Shown piece after piece: positions 12,547 to 21,970 of a stretch of 64,000 nt of DNA. Numbering within the stretch: the stretch's first letter is position 1; every line of letters starts with the position of its first letter. The notes beneath the pieces were generated by a model. It had not been told where the DNA came from and searched no databases. It saw only the letters and a list, made by a program, of their open reading frames with translations. Made by a program: the position numbers and the translations under genes. Source of the stretch: an uncultured Scytonema sp. (GTDB lineage: Bacteria; Cyanobacteriota; Cyanobacteriia; Cyanobacteriales; Nostocaceae); contig CALMVQ010000164.1 in NCBI GenBank assembly GCA_937873135.1, positions 66,889-130,888 on the forward strand. Direction: 5' to 3'.

Positions 12547-12933
12547 ATGCCAACCATACAGCAGCTTATCCGTAATCAACGCGAACTAGCGCGTCAGAAA
12601 ACAAAGTCCCCAGCTCTAAAGCAATGCCCTCAACGACGAGGTGTTTGTACCAGAGTATACACGACTACACCAAAAAAGCCTAATTCGGCTCTACGTAAAG
12701 TAGCAAGAGTCAGACTGACATCTGGATTTGAAGTCACGGCTTACATTCCAGGAATTGGTCACAACTTGCAAGAACACTCTGTCGTCATGATTCGTGGTGG
12801 TCGGGTTAAGGACTTACCGGGCGTAAGATACCACATCATTCGTGGTACCTTGGATACTGCTGGAGTTAAAGACCGCAAGCAGGGTCGTTCCAAGTACGGC
12901 ACTAAGCGTCCAAAAGCGGCAGCAGCAAAGTAA
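12547..12933 (+). CDS. rpsL: 30S ribosomal protein S12
   Basis: [12 protein letters not shown]...[19 protein letters not shown]. Confidence 0.98.
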   Translation: MPTIQQLIRNQRELARQKTKSPALKQCPQRRGVCTRVYTTTPKKPNSALRKVARVRLTSGFEVTAYIPGIGHNLQEHSVVMIRGGRVKDLPGVRYHIIRGTLDTAGVKDRKQGRSKYGTKRPKAAAAK

Positions 12934-13464
12934 GCTTCAACTGAATTATACAGTTGACTGGCATTATTACTTCAAAGTCTATGCGGTAGTGAATGTTCAA
13001 CCTATTTATAAATGTTCCCTCAATTTGTGGATAGAGAACGAAAGCAGGCTAAACAGACTTACTTGGTTGAATTCAAGATGTTGAGAAAGTCTGAATTTTA
13101 AACTTTGAGGGAGACAATTTTCTGCCGAAAAAAAGCATTGAAAAACCATGACTTGATCACAGTAAGCAGGAAACAGCCTTCCACATATTGCTCAAACAGG
13201 CATAACCTGTGAGTCAAAGTGTTGCTTGGTCGAGAAACTAGGTACGTCTTTCCTCAAGTTAAAGAGATGCTTGGACGTCCAAGATGCTTTAAGCGACAGC
13301 AGCATTTTAACCTGAAGATAAAGGTATATAATGTAGTCGCCTTGTGTGTCTAATTTCAGGCAACAAGTTAAGAAAGTCTGTTCGGCTACTTTAGTAGACA
13401 ATGAAGTTGTCCGATAGCATATAGTAGTACGATTTCGTTGCCAAAAAAGAACTAAGGGTTAAGT

Positions 13465-13935
13465 ATGTCTCGTCGTGGTGTTATTCAGAAGCGCCCAGTT
13501 CCAGCCGATTCAGTGTATAACAGTCGCCTTGTTAGCATGATGATTAGGCGGATAATGCGTCATGGAAAAAAATCTCTAGCTGCACGCATTGTTTATGAAG
13601 CGTTAAAAACAATACAGGAACGCACCGGTGGCGATTCCTTGGAAACATTTGAAAGAGCAGTGCGAAATGCAACGCCTTTGGTAGAAGTCAAAGCTCGCCG
13701 TGTAGGCGGAGCTACGTACCAAGTACCAATGGAAGTGCGTACCGAACGGGGTACTAGCTTAGCGCTTCGTTGGTTGGTGCAATTTTCCAGGCAACGTCCG
13801 GGTCGTACAATGGCAAACAGATTAGCGAATGAGTTAATGGATGCTGCCAACGAAACTGGGAATGCTATTCGCAAGCGAGAAGAAACGCACAGGATGGCCG
13901 AAGCAAACAAAGCATTTGCACACTATCGTTATTAA
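13465..13935 (+). CDS. rpsG: 30S ribosomal protein S7
   Basis: [39 protein letters not shown]. Confidence 0.98.
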   Translation: MSRRGVIQKRPVPADSVYNSRLVSMMIRRIMRHGKKSLAARIVYEALKTIQERTGGDSLETFERAVRNATPLVEVKARRVGGATYQVPMEVRTERGTSLALRWLVQFSRQRPGRTMANRLANELMDAANETGNAIRKREETHRMAEANKAFAHYRY

Positions 13936-13941
13936 TGATAG

Positions 13942-13961
13942 AGACGCGACATTTCGCGTCT
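13942..13961. repeat. Palindromic agacgcga...tcgcgtct hairpin directly 3' of rpsG
   Basis: Perfect 8-bp stem, 4-nt loop; resembles a dispersed agacgcga-type palindrome, with a diverged relative at 56637-56666. Confidence 0.7.
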
Positions 13962-14078
13962 TTGATAGTGGGAAATACGAGTGCATCCACAATGAAGAAG
14001 ACGGTTTTCCGTAAAGTATAACATTTTAACAAAGTGTAATATACAAGTATCATGAAACGAAACTTATAGGAGGTAGCT

Positions 14079-16160
14079 GTGGCACGCACTAACCCGCTAG
14101 AGAGAGTACGCAATATCGGTATTGCGGCGCATATAGATGCGGGAAAAACAACTACAACAGAGAGAATATTATTTTACTCTGGAATAATTCATAAGATTGG
14201 TGAGGTTCATGAAGGAACCGCTGTAACAGACTGGATGGATCAGGAGCGGGAACGGGGAATTACCATCACTGCTGCTGCTATTAGTACCAGTTGGAAAAAT
14301 AATCAAATTAACATTATCGATACTCCTGGACACGTAGACTTCACGATTGAAGTAGAACGTTCGATGCGAGTGCTGGATGGTGTAATTACAGTTTTGTGTT
14401 CTGTAGGCGGCGTGCAGCCACAGACAGAGACAGTATGGCGTCAGGCAGAACGCTATAAAGTGCCCCGCATCGTGTTTATTAATAAGATGGATCGCACGGG
14501 CGCAAACTTTTATAAAGTTCACGAACAAGTACGCGATCGCCTACGGACTAACGCCATTGCTATTCAGTTACCCATTGGCAGTGAAACCGAATTTAAGGGT
14601 ATTGTTGACTTGGTCAGGATGCGAGCATACATCTACACCAACGACCAAGGAACTGATATCCAAGACACTGAAATCCCGCAAGACATGCTTTCTCAGGTAG
14701 AAGAACACCGCGTCAAACTGATCGAAGCAGTAGCGGAAACTGACGATAACCTGATGAACAAGTACTTTGAGGGAGAAGAACTTACCGAGGAAGAAGTTCG
14801 CAAAGCTCTGCGTAAAGGTACAGTTGCAGGTACTATTGTCCCTGTGCTTTGCGGTTCAGCTTTCAAGAACAAAGGCGTACAGTTGTTGTTGGATGCAGTA
14901 GTAGATTACTTACCAGCTCCCAGCGATGTACCACCAATTCAAGGTACACTGGCCAATGGCGAAGTGGTAGAGCGTCACGCAGACGATAATGAGCCTCTGT
15001 CAGCTCTTGCCTTCAAAATTATGGCAGATCCATACGGTCGCCTAACCTTTGTTCGCGTATATTCTGGCGTTTTGAAGAAGGGAAGCTATGTTTACAACGC
15101 CACGAAGGACAAGAAAGAACGGATTTCTCGTTTAGTCGTTTTGAAAGCGGATGATAGGCTCGATGTTGAGGAACTTAGAGCAGGCGATTTGGGAGCCGCT
15201 TTGGGGTTGAAAGATACTTTAACAGGTGACACCCTCTGTGATGAAAGCTCGCCAGTCATTTTAGAATCGCTGTTCATTCCCGAACCTGTGATCTCGGTGG
15301 CGGTTGAACCCAAAACCAAGAACGACATGGATAAGCTATCCAAGGCTCTACAATCTCTCTCAGAAGAAGATCCCACCTTCCGCGTTCATGTCGATCCAGA
15401 AACTAACCAAACTGTGATTGCAGGGATGGGAGAGTTACACCTGGAAATTCTGGTTGATCGGATGTTACGAGAATTCAAAGTGGAAGCGAATGTTGGTGCA
15501 CCACAAGTCGCTTACCGCGAAACAATCCGCAAGCAAGTCAACAGAGTAGAAGGTAAGTTTATCCGTCAGAGTGGCGGTAAAGGTCAGTACGGTCACGTTG
15601 TGATTGACTTGGAGCCAGGACAACCTGGAAGCGGTTTTGAATTCGTCTCCAAAATTGTTGGTGGTGTCGTACCTAAAGAGTACATCTCGCCAGCAGAAGC
15701 AGGAATGAAAGAAAGCTGTGAATCGGGGATTATAGCAGGATATCCGCTCATTGACGTTAAAGCAACGCTCATTGATGGGTCTTACCACGATGTAGACTCT
15801 TCAGAAATGGCTTTTAAAATTGCTGGTTCAATGGCAATGAAAGAAGCAGTGATGAAAGCTTCACCTGTCCTGTTAGAACCTATGATGAAAGTTGAAGTGG
15901 AAGTTCCTGAAAACTACCTTGGGGATGTTATGGGCGACCTCAATTCCCGTCGTGGGCAAATTGAGGGGATGGGATCTGAGCAGGGTCTTGCTAAAGTAAC
16001 TGCTAAAGTTCCATTGGCAGAAATGTTTGGCTACGCTACTGATATCCGCTCCAAGACCCAAGGTCGAGGCATTTTCACGATGGAGTTTAGCAACTACGAT
16101 GAGGTGCCTCGCAATGTGGCTGAGGCAATTATCGCTAAAAGTAAAGGGAACGCTCATTAG
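14079..16160 (+). CDS. fusA: Elongation factor G
   Basis: 693 aa; [33 protein letters not shown] motifs; GTG start. Confidence 0.98.
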   Translation: MARTNPLERVRNIGIAAHIDAGKTTTTERILFYSGIIHKIGEVHEGTAVTDWMDQERERGITITAAAISTSWKNNQINIIDTPGHVDFTIEVERSMRVLDGVITVLCSVGGVQPQTETVWRQAERYKVPRIVFINKMDRTGANFYKVHEQVRDRLRTNAIAIQLPIGSETEFKGIVDLVRMRAYIYTNDQGTDIQDTEIPQDMLSQVEEHRVKLIEAVAETDDNLMNKYFEGEELTEEEVRKALRKGTVAGTIVPVLCGSAFKNKGVQLLLDAVVDYLPAPSDVPPIQGTLANGEVVERHADDNEPLSALAFKIMADPYGRLTFVRVYSGVLKKGSYVYNATKDKKERISRLVVLKADDRLDVEELRAGDLGAALGLKDTLTGDTLCDESSPVILESLFIPEPVISVAVEPKTKNDMDKLSKALQSLSEEDPTFRVHVDPETNQTVIAGMGELHLEILVDRMLREFKVEANVGAPQVAYRETIRKQVNRVEGKFIRQSGGKGQYGHVVIDLEPGQPGSGFEFVSKIVGGVVPKEYISPAEAGMKESCESGIIAGYPLIDVKATLIDGSYHDVDSSEMAFKIAGSMAMKEAVMKASPVLLEPMMKVEVEVPENYLGDVMGDLNSRRGQIEGMGSEQGLAKVTAKVPLAEMFGYATDIRSKTQGRGIFTMEFSNYDEVPRNVAEAIIAKSKGNAH

Positions 16161-16207
16161 TCATTTGTTATAAGTCATGAGTCATGAGTTATTCGTTATT
16201 CTTCATT
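16159..16207. repeat. Degenerate heptamer tandem repeat (agtcatg/agttatt type)
   Basis: Seven consecutive 7-mers agtcatt-tgttata-agtcatg-agtcatg-agttatt-cgttatt-cttcatt starting at the fusA stop. Confidence 0.75.
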
Positions 16208-16236
16208 GGTAAATACATTGGACAAATGATGCTTAC

Positions 16237-16317
16237 CGAAGGACTCTTGACACTAGATAAAGGACACTTGACAAAGGACACTTGACGAAGGACAAAGGAT
16301 ACTTGACAAAGGACAAA
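16237..16317. repeat. Degenerate tandem repeat (a)aaggacacttgac upstream of tuf
   Basis: Repeated aaggac/cttgac units run up to 7 nt before the tuf ATG. Confidence 0.8.
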
Positions 16318-16324
16318 ACAATTC

Positions 16325-17554
16325 ATGGCACGCGCAAAGTTTGAAAGGAATAAACCCCACGTTAACATTGGTACGATTGGCCACGTCGATCATGGGAAAA
16401 CTACGTTAACAGCAGCTATTACCATGACCTTGGCCGCTTTAGGTCAAGCTGTGGCTAAGGGCTACGATCAAATCGATAACGCACCAGAAGAAAAGGCACG
16501 GGGTATTACTATCAATACCGCTCACGTCGAGTATGAAACCGATAAACGGCATTATGCTCATGTGGACTGCCCAGGGCACGCTGACTATGTGAAGAATATG
16601 ATCACAGGTGCTGCTCAAATGGATGGTGCCATTCTAGTAGTTTCTGCTGCTGATGGTCCCATGCCTCAAACAAGAGAACACATCCTGCTGGCAAAGCAAG
16701 TGGGTGTACCTAATCTGGTCGTCTTCTTGAACAAGGAAGACATGGTGGATGACGCAGAACTCCTGGAACTCGTGGAATTGGAAGTCAGAGATCTGCTGTC
16801 AAGCTATGAATTCGCCGGTGACGACATTCCAGTAGTCATAGGTTCCGGTCTACAGGCATTGCAAAAAATGACTGCTAGTCCCAAAACACCACGCGGTGAA
16901 GATAAGTGGGTAGATAAAATCTATGACTTGATGGATGCTGTAGACAGCTACATCCCCACACCAGAACGCGACATCGATAAGCCCTTCCTTATGGCTATAG
17001 AAGATGTGTTCTCGATCACAGGTCGGGGTACAGTAGCTACAGGTCGGATTGAACGCGGGAAAGTCAAAATCGGTGACACCGTAGAACTAGTGGGCATTAA
17101 AGCTACCCGCTCTACAACAGTGACTGGTATCGAGATGTTCAAGAAGAGCCTTGATGAAGGTATGGCAGGGGACAACGCTGGTATACTACTACGCGGTGTG
17201 CAAAAAGCTGATATCGAACGCGGTATGGTCATCGCCAAGCCAGGTTCTATTACCCCACATACCCAATTTGAAGGTGAAGTCTACGTTTTGACTGAAAAAG
17301 AAGGCGGTCGCAAGACTCCATTCTTCCCAGGTTACCGTCCTCAGTTCTATGTTCGGACAACAGACGTAACTGGTACGATCAGAACCTTCACTGCTGATGA
17401 TGGTAGTGAAGCTGAAATGGTGATGCCAGGAGACCGGATCAAGATGACAGTCGAACTGATTAGCCCGATCGCCATTGAGCAAGGAATGCGCTTCGCTATC
17501 CGCGAAGGTGGTCGCACTATTGGTGCCGGTGTCGTTGCCAAAATAGTCAAGTAG
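16325..17554 (+). CDS. tuf: Elongation factor Tu
   Basis: 409 aa; [32 protein letters not shown]. Confidence 0.98.
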   Translation: MARAKFERNKPHVNIGTIGHVDHGKTTLTAAITMTLAALGQAVAKGYDQIDNAPEEKARGITINTAHVEYETDKRHYAHVDCPGHADYVKNMITGAAQMDGAILVVSAADGPMPQTREHILLAKQVGVPNLVVFLNKEDMVDDAELLELVELEVRDLLSSYEFAGDDIPVVIGSGLQALQKMTASPKTPRGEDKWVDKIYDLMDAVDSYIPTPERDIDKPFLMAIEDVFSITGRGTVATGRIERGKVKIGDTVELVGIKATRSTTVTGIEMFKKSLDEGMAGDNAGILLRGVQKADIERGMVIAKPGSITPHTQFEGEVYVLTEKEGGRKTPFFPGYRPQFYVRTTDVTGTIRTFTADDGSEAEMVMPGDRIKMTVELISPIAIEQGMRFAIREGGRTIGAGVVAKIVK

Positions 17555-17581
17555 TCACGCGCGAGAGTGAACAATAGATCG

Positions 17582-17614
17582 AGCAGAGGTGGTACAATAC
17601 ATCTCTGCTTTTTT
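17582..17614 (+). terminator. Rho-independent-type terminator after tuf
   Basis: agcagaggtg...catctctgct stem followed by a T6 run. Confidence 0.75.
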
Positions 17615-17736
17615 AGGCAAATAGGTAAGTTGTTGATTGTTGCTTGTTGGTCTTTATTTGTTCTACTAATTATTAACAACTAACAACGGTAACTTCTTCA
17701 CCAACTCATAACTCATCAGAACCAGGAAAATTAAAA

Positions 17737-18054
17737 ATGGCAACGCTACAGCAGCAAAAGATTAGAATTCGCTTACAGGCTTTTGACCGACGTTTACTCG
17801 ATACATCTTGCGAGAAGATTGTAGACACAGCTAACCGGACAAATGCCACAGCGATAGGACCAATTCCTCTACCCACAAAACGTCGGATTTACTGTGTGTT
17901 GCGATCGCCTCATGTGGATAAAGATTCGCGGGAACATTTTGAAACACGCACCCATCGTCGAATTATAGACATCTATCAGCCTTCTTCTAAAACTATAGAT
18001 GCCTTGATGAAACTAGACTTACCATCAGGTGTAGATATTGAAGTAAAACTGTAA
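17737..18054 (+). CDS. rpsJ: 30S ribosomal protein S10
   Basis: [28 protein letters not shown]. Confidence 0.98.
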   Translation: MATLQQQKIRIRLQAFDRRLLDTSCEKIVDTANRTNATAIGPIPLPTKRRIYCVLRSPHVDKDSREHFETRTHRRIIDIYQPSSKTIDALMKLDLPSGVDIEVKL

Positions 18055-18205
18055 CAGTTATTGAAGAGTGGTTATTGCTCAATGGTTATGGGTCATACAT
18101 TACTAACAACCAACAACTGTAGTCCCGAATTTCATGCGAGTTTTTCACGGGACGACAAGTTTTATAGATTAAACCTATAGCCATTAACAACTAACAACTA
18201 ACTCT

Positions 18206-18236
18206 GCCCTGAAGAAATATGTCTCAGGGCTTTTTC
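18206..18236 (+). terminator. Rho-independent-type terminator after rpsJ
   Basis: gccctga...tcagggc stem followed by ttttt. Confidence 0.7.
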
Positions 18237-18447
18237 TTTGCAGCAAAACAAGATGATAGAATAAAGAAACGCTAAGCATAACAGCTATGTAAGTATTCAG
18301 CCCTAAGCGATCGGCTATAAGACTTTTAAGAGATGCGCTTCAAGGAGAAAGTTTACATGAATCCATTCAAAGCTAAGCGAAAAGTACTAATGGCTAAATA
18401 CTTACAGCATAATAAATATTAAAGATTAAATTTATACCAAGGCAAAA

Positions 18448-19098
18448 ATGACATCCTATTCTAAAATTGCAGTTCGCGAACTACCTCTGTTCCCATTATC
18501 AGAAGTGGTTTTGTTTCCAACAAGACCATTACCACTGCATATCTTTGAATTGCGCTACAGAATGATGATGAATACAATATTGGAGAGCGATCGCAGGTTT
18601 GGAGTGTTGATGGTAGATCCGGTAAAAGGCACGATTGCTAACGTTGGCTGCTGTGCGGAAATTATTCATTACCAGCGGTTGACAGATGACAGAATGAAAA
18701 TGTGGACACTAGGACAGCAAAGGTTTCGCGTTCTGGAATATATTCGCGAAAAGCCCTACCGCGTTGCCTTAGTCGAGTGGATTGAAGATCAACCGCCAAT
18801 GAAGGATTTGCGACCATTGGCTACTACGGTAGAACAAATACTGCGAGATGTGGTGCGTCTCTCAGTAAAATTAACCGAACAAAACATCGAACTGCCAGAA
18901 GATTTACCAGATCTGCCGATCGAACTATCTTACTGGGTGGCAAGTAACCTCTACGGTGTAGCCGCAGAACAGCAGGCTTTACTAGAAATGCAAGATACTG
19001 TGACTCGCTTGGAGAGAGAAGCAGAAATCTTGACTTCTACTCGTAATAATCTAGCTGCTCGTACTGTTCTCAAAGACACCTTCAATCAAAAGTTATGA
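18448..19098 (+). CDS. LON peptidase substrate-binding domain protein
   Basis: LPLFPLSEVVLFPTRPLPLHIFELRYRMM; no ATPase or protease domain. Confidence 0.92.
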   Translation: MTSYSKIAVRELPLFPLSEVVLFPTRPLPLHIFELRYRMMMNTILESDRRFGVLMVDPVKGTIANVGCCAEIIHYQRLTDDRMKMWTLGQQRFRVLEYIREKPYRVALVEWIEDQPPMKDLRPLATTVEQILRDVVRLSVKLTEQNIELPEDLPDLPIELSYWVASNLYGVAAEQQALLEMQDTVTRLEREAEILTSTRNNLAARTVLKDTFNQKL

Positions 19099-19184
19099 GT
19101 GAGGAGTAAGTAAGAACCAGTTGCGTGCAACATTATTCGTAAGATTGCGGCAGCTTCCTGTCTTCAGAACTTCGGGACCTTCCC

Positions 19185-20051
19185 CTAACTAAACTGTAAA
19201 ACATTGTAGCTACCAAATATTTTTAATAATTCTGTACGCTCGCTTAATTCTGCTAAAGCAGATTGCATTTGCGGTTCTGAGACATCAGCCTCCGCATCAA
19301 TGAAAAATAAGTATTCTCCTAAAGATCGCTTTGTCGGGCGTGATTCAATGCGGCTGAGATTTATATCTAGATGGGCAAAAACTTGTAACGCTTTCACCAG
19401 CGCACCTGGTAAATTGGCAGGTAGACTGAATGCGAGCGAAGAGTAACTGGCTTTTTTGAAATCAGTCTGTAGGGTGAAAGCTTTATGAGTCTGACTTACG
19501 ACCCAGAAGCGAGTAAAGTTTTCTGGATAATCGTTAATGCCACTGGCTAATATAGGCAGATTATATAGTTGCGCTGCTCTTTGAGATGAGATAGCCGCAG
19601 TTGTTAGATTATGCTGTAGTTTGAGCAGCGCTTCAGTTGTAGAGTTACTTGGAATCAGCTCTACAGTGGGAAGAAATTGCTCCAACCATCCTTGGCATTG
19701 TGATAGAGCTTGAGGGTGAGAATAAACTATTTTGATGTCTTCTAAGCTGGCAGCACAAGAAATTAACATGTGGGCGATTGGCATGACTAAACCCATCTGA
19801 ATTTGTAAATTATTGAGCAGCCAGAGTGTGTCTAGAGTCATCGTCACACTTCCTTCAATAGAATTTTCCACAGGTACAACAGCTAGTAGTGCAGAATTGG
19901 CATCTACGGCTCCCAATGTTTGGGCAATGCTAGGATAGGGACATAAGATAGCTTCAACTCCAGTACTTTTTGTCAGCTGATTAAGATAAAAAATAGCTGC
20001 TTGTTCTGTATAGGTGCCAGGAGGTCCTAAATGTGCGATTGTGATGGTCAT
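19185..20051 (-). CDS. pheA: Prephenate dehydratase
   Basis: IAHLGPPGTYTEQAA, VPVENSIEGSV, ESRPTKRSLGEYLFFID (ACT domain); start re-set to MTITIAHLG. Confidence 0.95.
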   Translation of the reverse strand: MTITIAHLGPPGTYTEQAAIFYLNQLTKSTGVEAILCPYPSIAQTLGAVDANSALLAVVPVENSIEGSVTMTLDTLWLLNNLQIQMGLVMPIAHMLISCAASLEDIKIVYSHPQALSQCQGWLEQFLPTVELIPSNSTTEALLKLQHNLTTAAISSQRAAQLYNLPILASGINDYPENFTRFWVVSQTHKAFTLQTDFKKASYSSLAFSLPANLPGALVKALQVFAHLDINLSRIESRPTKRSLGEYLFFIDAEADVSEPQMQSALAELSERTELLKIFGSYNVLQFS

Positions 20052-20240
20052 AGTTTGGTTTAACTCAAATGATTTGCACAAATTATAGTATTCCCTGAAT
20101 AAATTCGAGGTGTAAAGGTGTAAAAGGTAACTCAACCCTTTTCTTTTTAAAACTCATTACCCCTCTTTAAAAAGGCTTTAACCGATCCAATCTCCTGAAA
20201 AAAATTTATAATAATTTAATAATTTAGATTTTTATCAACT

Positions 20241-20828
20241 ATGCCTACTCGATTTCGTGCCTCTCTATCAGTTGAAATTGCTGTTCCAGAACAGCCGATT
20301 CCCATTCAATATTACTTGCGTCAGCCTCAACGTCTTGTCAATGCATTAATTGACCCTAGCCGTGTAAAATCTCTTTCTGAAGAAGTTTTTCGATTAAAAA
20401 TGCGTCCTGTAAATTTTATGTCACTCAATATTCAACCTACTGTAGACATGAGAGTTTGGGCTTCCTCGCATGGAACAATTTATTTGCAGTCAGTAGGTTG
20501 TGAAATTCTTGGGGTTGAGTATATTAATCAGCGTTTCGCTCTCAATTTGAAAGGGTTTTTATCTCCCCAACAACTCAATACAGGCACTTGTTTGAAAGGA
20601 CGAGCCGATTTAGAAGTGCAGGTGGATTTACCATTACCATTTTCCCTGACCCCAACACCAATCTTAGAAACTGCTGGCAATGGTTTACTTAAAAGCGTTT
20701 TGTTAACAATTAAACAACGATTGCTCAGCCAACTTTTAGCAGATTATCGTCGTTGGGTGATATCACAAACAGATGAAATCGTTCTTGACGAAGGAAGTAC
20801 AGAATTACCAATCCTCAATCCCGAGTAA
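20241..20828 (+). CDS. DUF1997 family protein
   Basis: 195 aa, LSVEIAVPEQPIPIQYYLRQPQRLVNAL...; typical cyanobacterial DUF1997 composition and position next to rnhB. Confidence 0.7.
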   Translation: MPTRFRASLSVEIAVPEQPIPIQYYLRQPQRLVNALIDPSRVKSLSEEVFRLKMRPVNFMSLNIQPTVDMRVWASSHGTIYLQSVGCEILGVEYINQRFALNLKGFLSPQQLNTGTCLKGRADLEVQVDLPLPFSLTPTPILETAGNGLLKSVLLTIKQRLLSQLLADYRRWVISQTDEIVLDEGSTELPILNPE

Positions 20829-21534
20829 TTATCAGCGCCTTGTTGTGAGAGTATGTAAGCGCTAACTGCTCTCCTTGATGAATTTGACAAGGACGAAAGG
20901 ACTTACGATGCAAACGTGAAGGTCCATATTCATTTAACGCCTTCAAATGGCGTTGAGTACCATAACCCTTGTTGCATTCCAAATCGTACATGGGATACTT
21001 GGACGCCATACGCAGCACTAGATCGTCACGCCAAACTTTAGCAATAATGCTAGCTGAGGCAATACAAAGCGAAAGCGAGTCTCCCTTAACTATTGTTTGT
21101 TGTGGTATGTGTAAATCTTGTAATAACTGATTGCCATCAATTAAGCAAAGTGCTGGCTGCACTTTTAGCTTGAGAATAGCCCGCTTCATCGCTAACAAAG
21201 TTGCTTGCAAGATATTCATACTATCAATTTCGGCAGTGGATGCAAAACCAATTTTCCAGTCTATCGCCAATGCAGAAATTTGCTTTGCGAGCTGAGTTCT
21301 TCTTTGAGCGGACAGCTGTTTACTTTCTTTAATTTTAGCTGCAATAAGCTCTGGCAAAGCCCTATCTGGTAGGATCACAGCCGCCGCAACTACAGGACCA
21401 AAAAGAGCACCCCGTCCCACTTCATCAACACCAGCCCAACCTGAAATACTTGATAAAGAGGATAACTCCAGCCAATTGGATTGTGTTGGAGGTGCTAGCG
21501 ACCTGACAAAAGAGATGTGCTCTTTGTGAGTCAT
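20815..21534 (-). CDS. rnhB: Ribonuclease HII
   Basis: GVDEVGRGALFGPVVAAAV, KGDSLSLCIASASIIAKV, NKGYGTQRHL. Confidence 0.96.
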   Translation of the reverse strand: MTHKEHISFVRSLAPPTQSNWLELSSLSSISGWAGVDEVGRGALFGPVVAAAVILPDRALPELIAAKIKESKQLSAQRRTQLAKQISALAIDWKIGFASTAEIDSMNILQATLLAMKRAILKLKVQPALCLIDGNQLLQDLHIPQQTIVKGDSLSLCIASASIIAKVWRDDLVLRMASKYPMYDLECNKGYGTQRHLKALNEYGPSRLHRKSFRPCQIHQGEQLALTYSHNKALIITRD

Positions 21535-21734
21535 TTATTTATGAGATGAAGGAAAAAGCAAGTTTGAGCCGAAGTTGGAAGGAGGAAGCAGCGAAGTTGG
21601 ATCAAGGAATGTTGGGTAATTCTAGCCTCTTCCTTCTTCCATAATTTTAATCATGAGCTTCTACCTTTTCCTTTGGAAGAGGAATAAAAAAGCAATCATT
21701 TGTATTCTTTACCAAAGAAAGGCAGAGGGCTGAG

Positions 21735-21925
21735 GGCAGCTATGCTGAAGGCAGCTATGCTGAAGGGAAGAATTTATTTTCCATCTGCCACTCGGGTCAC
21801 AAGCCCCTGAATTTCTTTATGAAAGGTAAAAAAAGATGTATTTCGAGACGCGCAGCGCAAGAAGTACGGCGTCCAAATTAAATCCCCTAAAATTTATTTA
21901 TGGGGATTCCTTCAGCATAGCTGCC
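21735..21925. repeat. 15-bp tandem duplication plus exact inverted copy between rnhB and rne
   Basis: ggcagctatgctgaa at 21735-21749 and 21750-21764; exact reverse complement ttcagcatagctgcc at 21911-21925. Confidence 0.9.
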
Positions 21926-21970
21926 TTCGTACTTCTGCCTTCTTAAGTTGCTCCTCATCCAACTTCGCGG

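Noticed and set aside
12842-13084. 80-aa ORF spanning the rpsL 3' end and spacer
   Set aside because: Overlaps rpsL out of frame; low-complexity composition, no family resemblance
13593-17679. Minus-strand ORFs of 82-119 aa across rpsG, fusA and tuf
   Set aside because: Antisense shadows of highly conserved translation genes with strong codon bias
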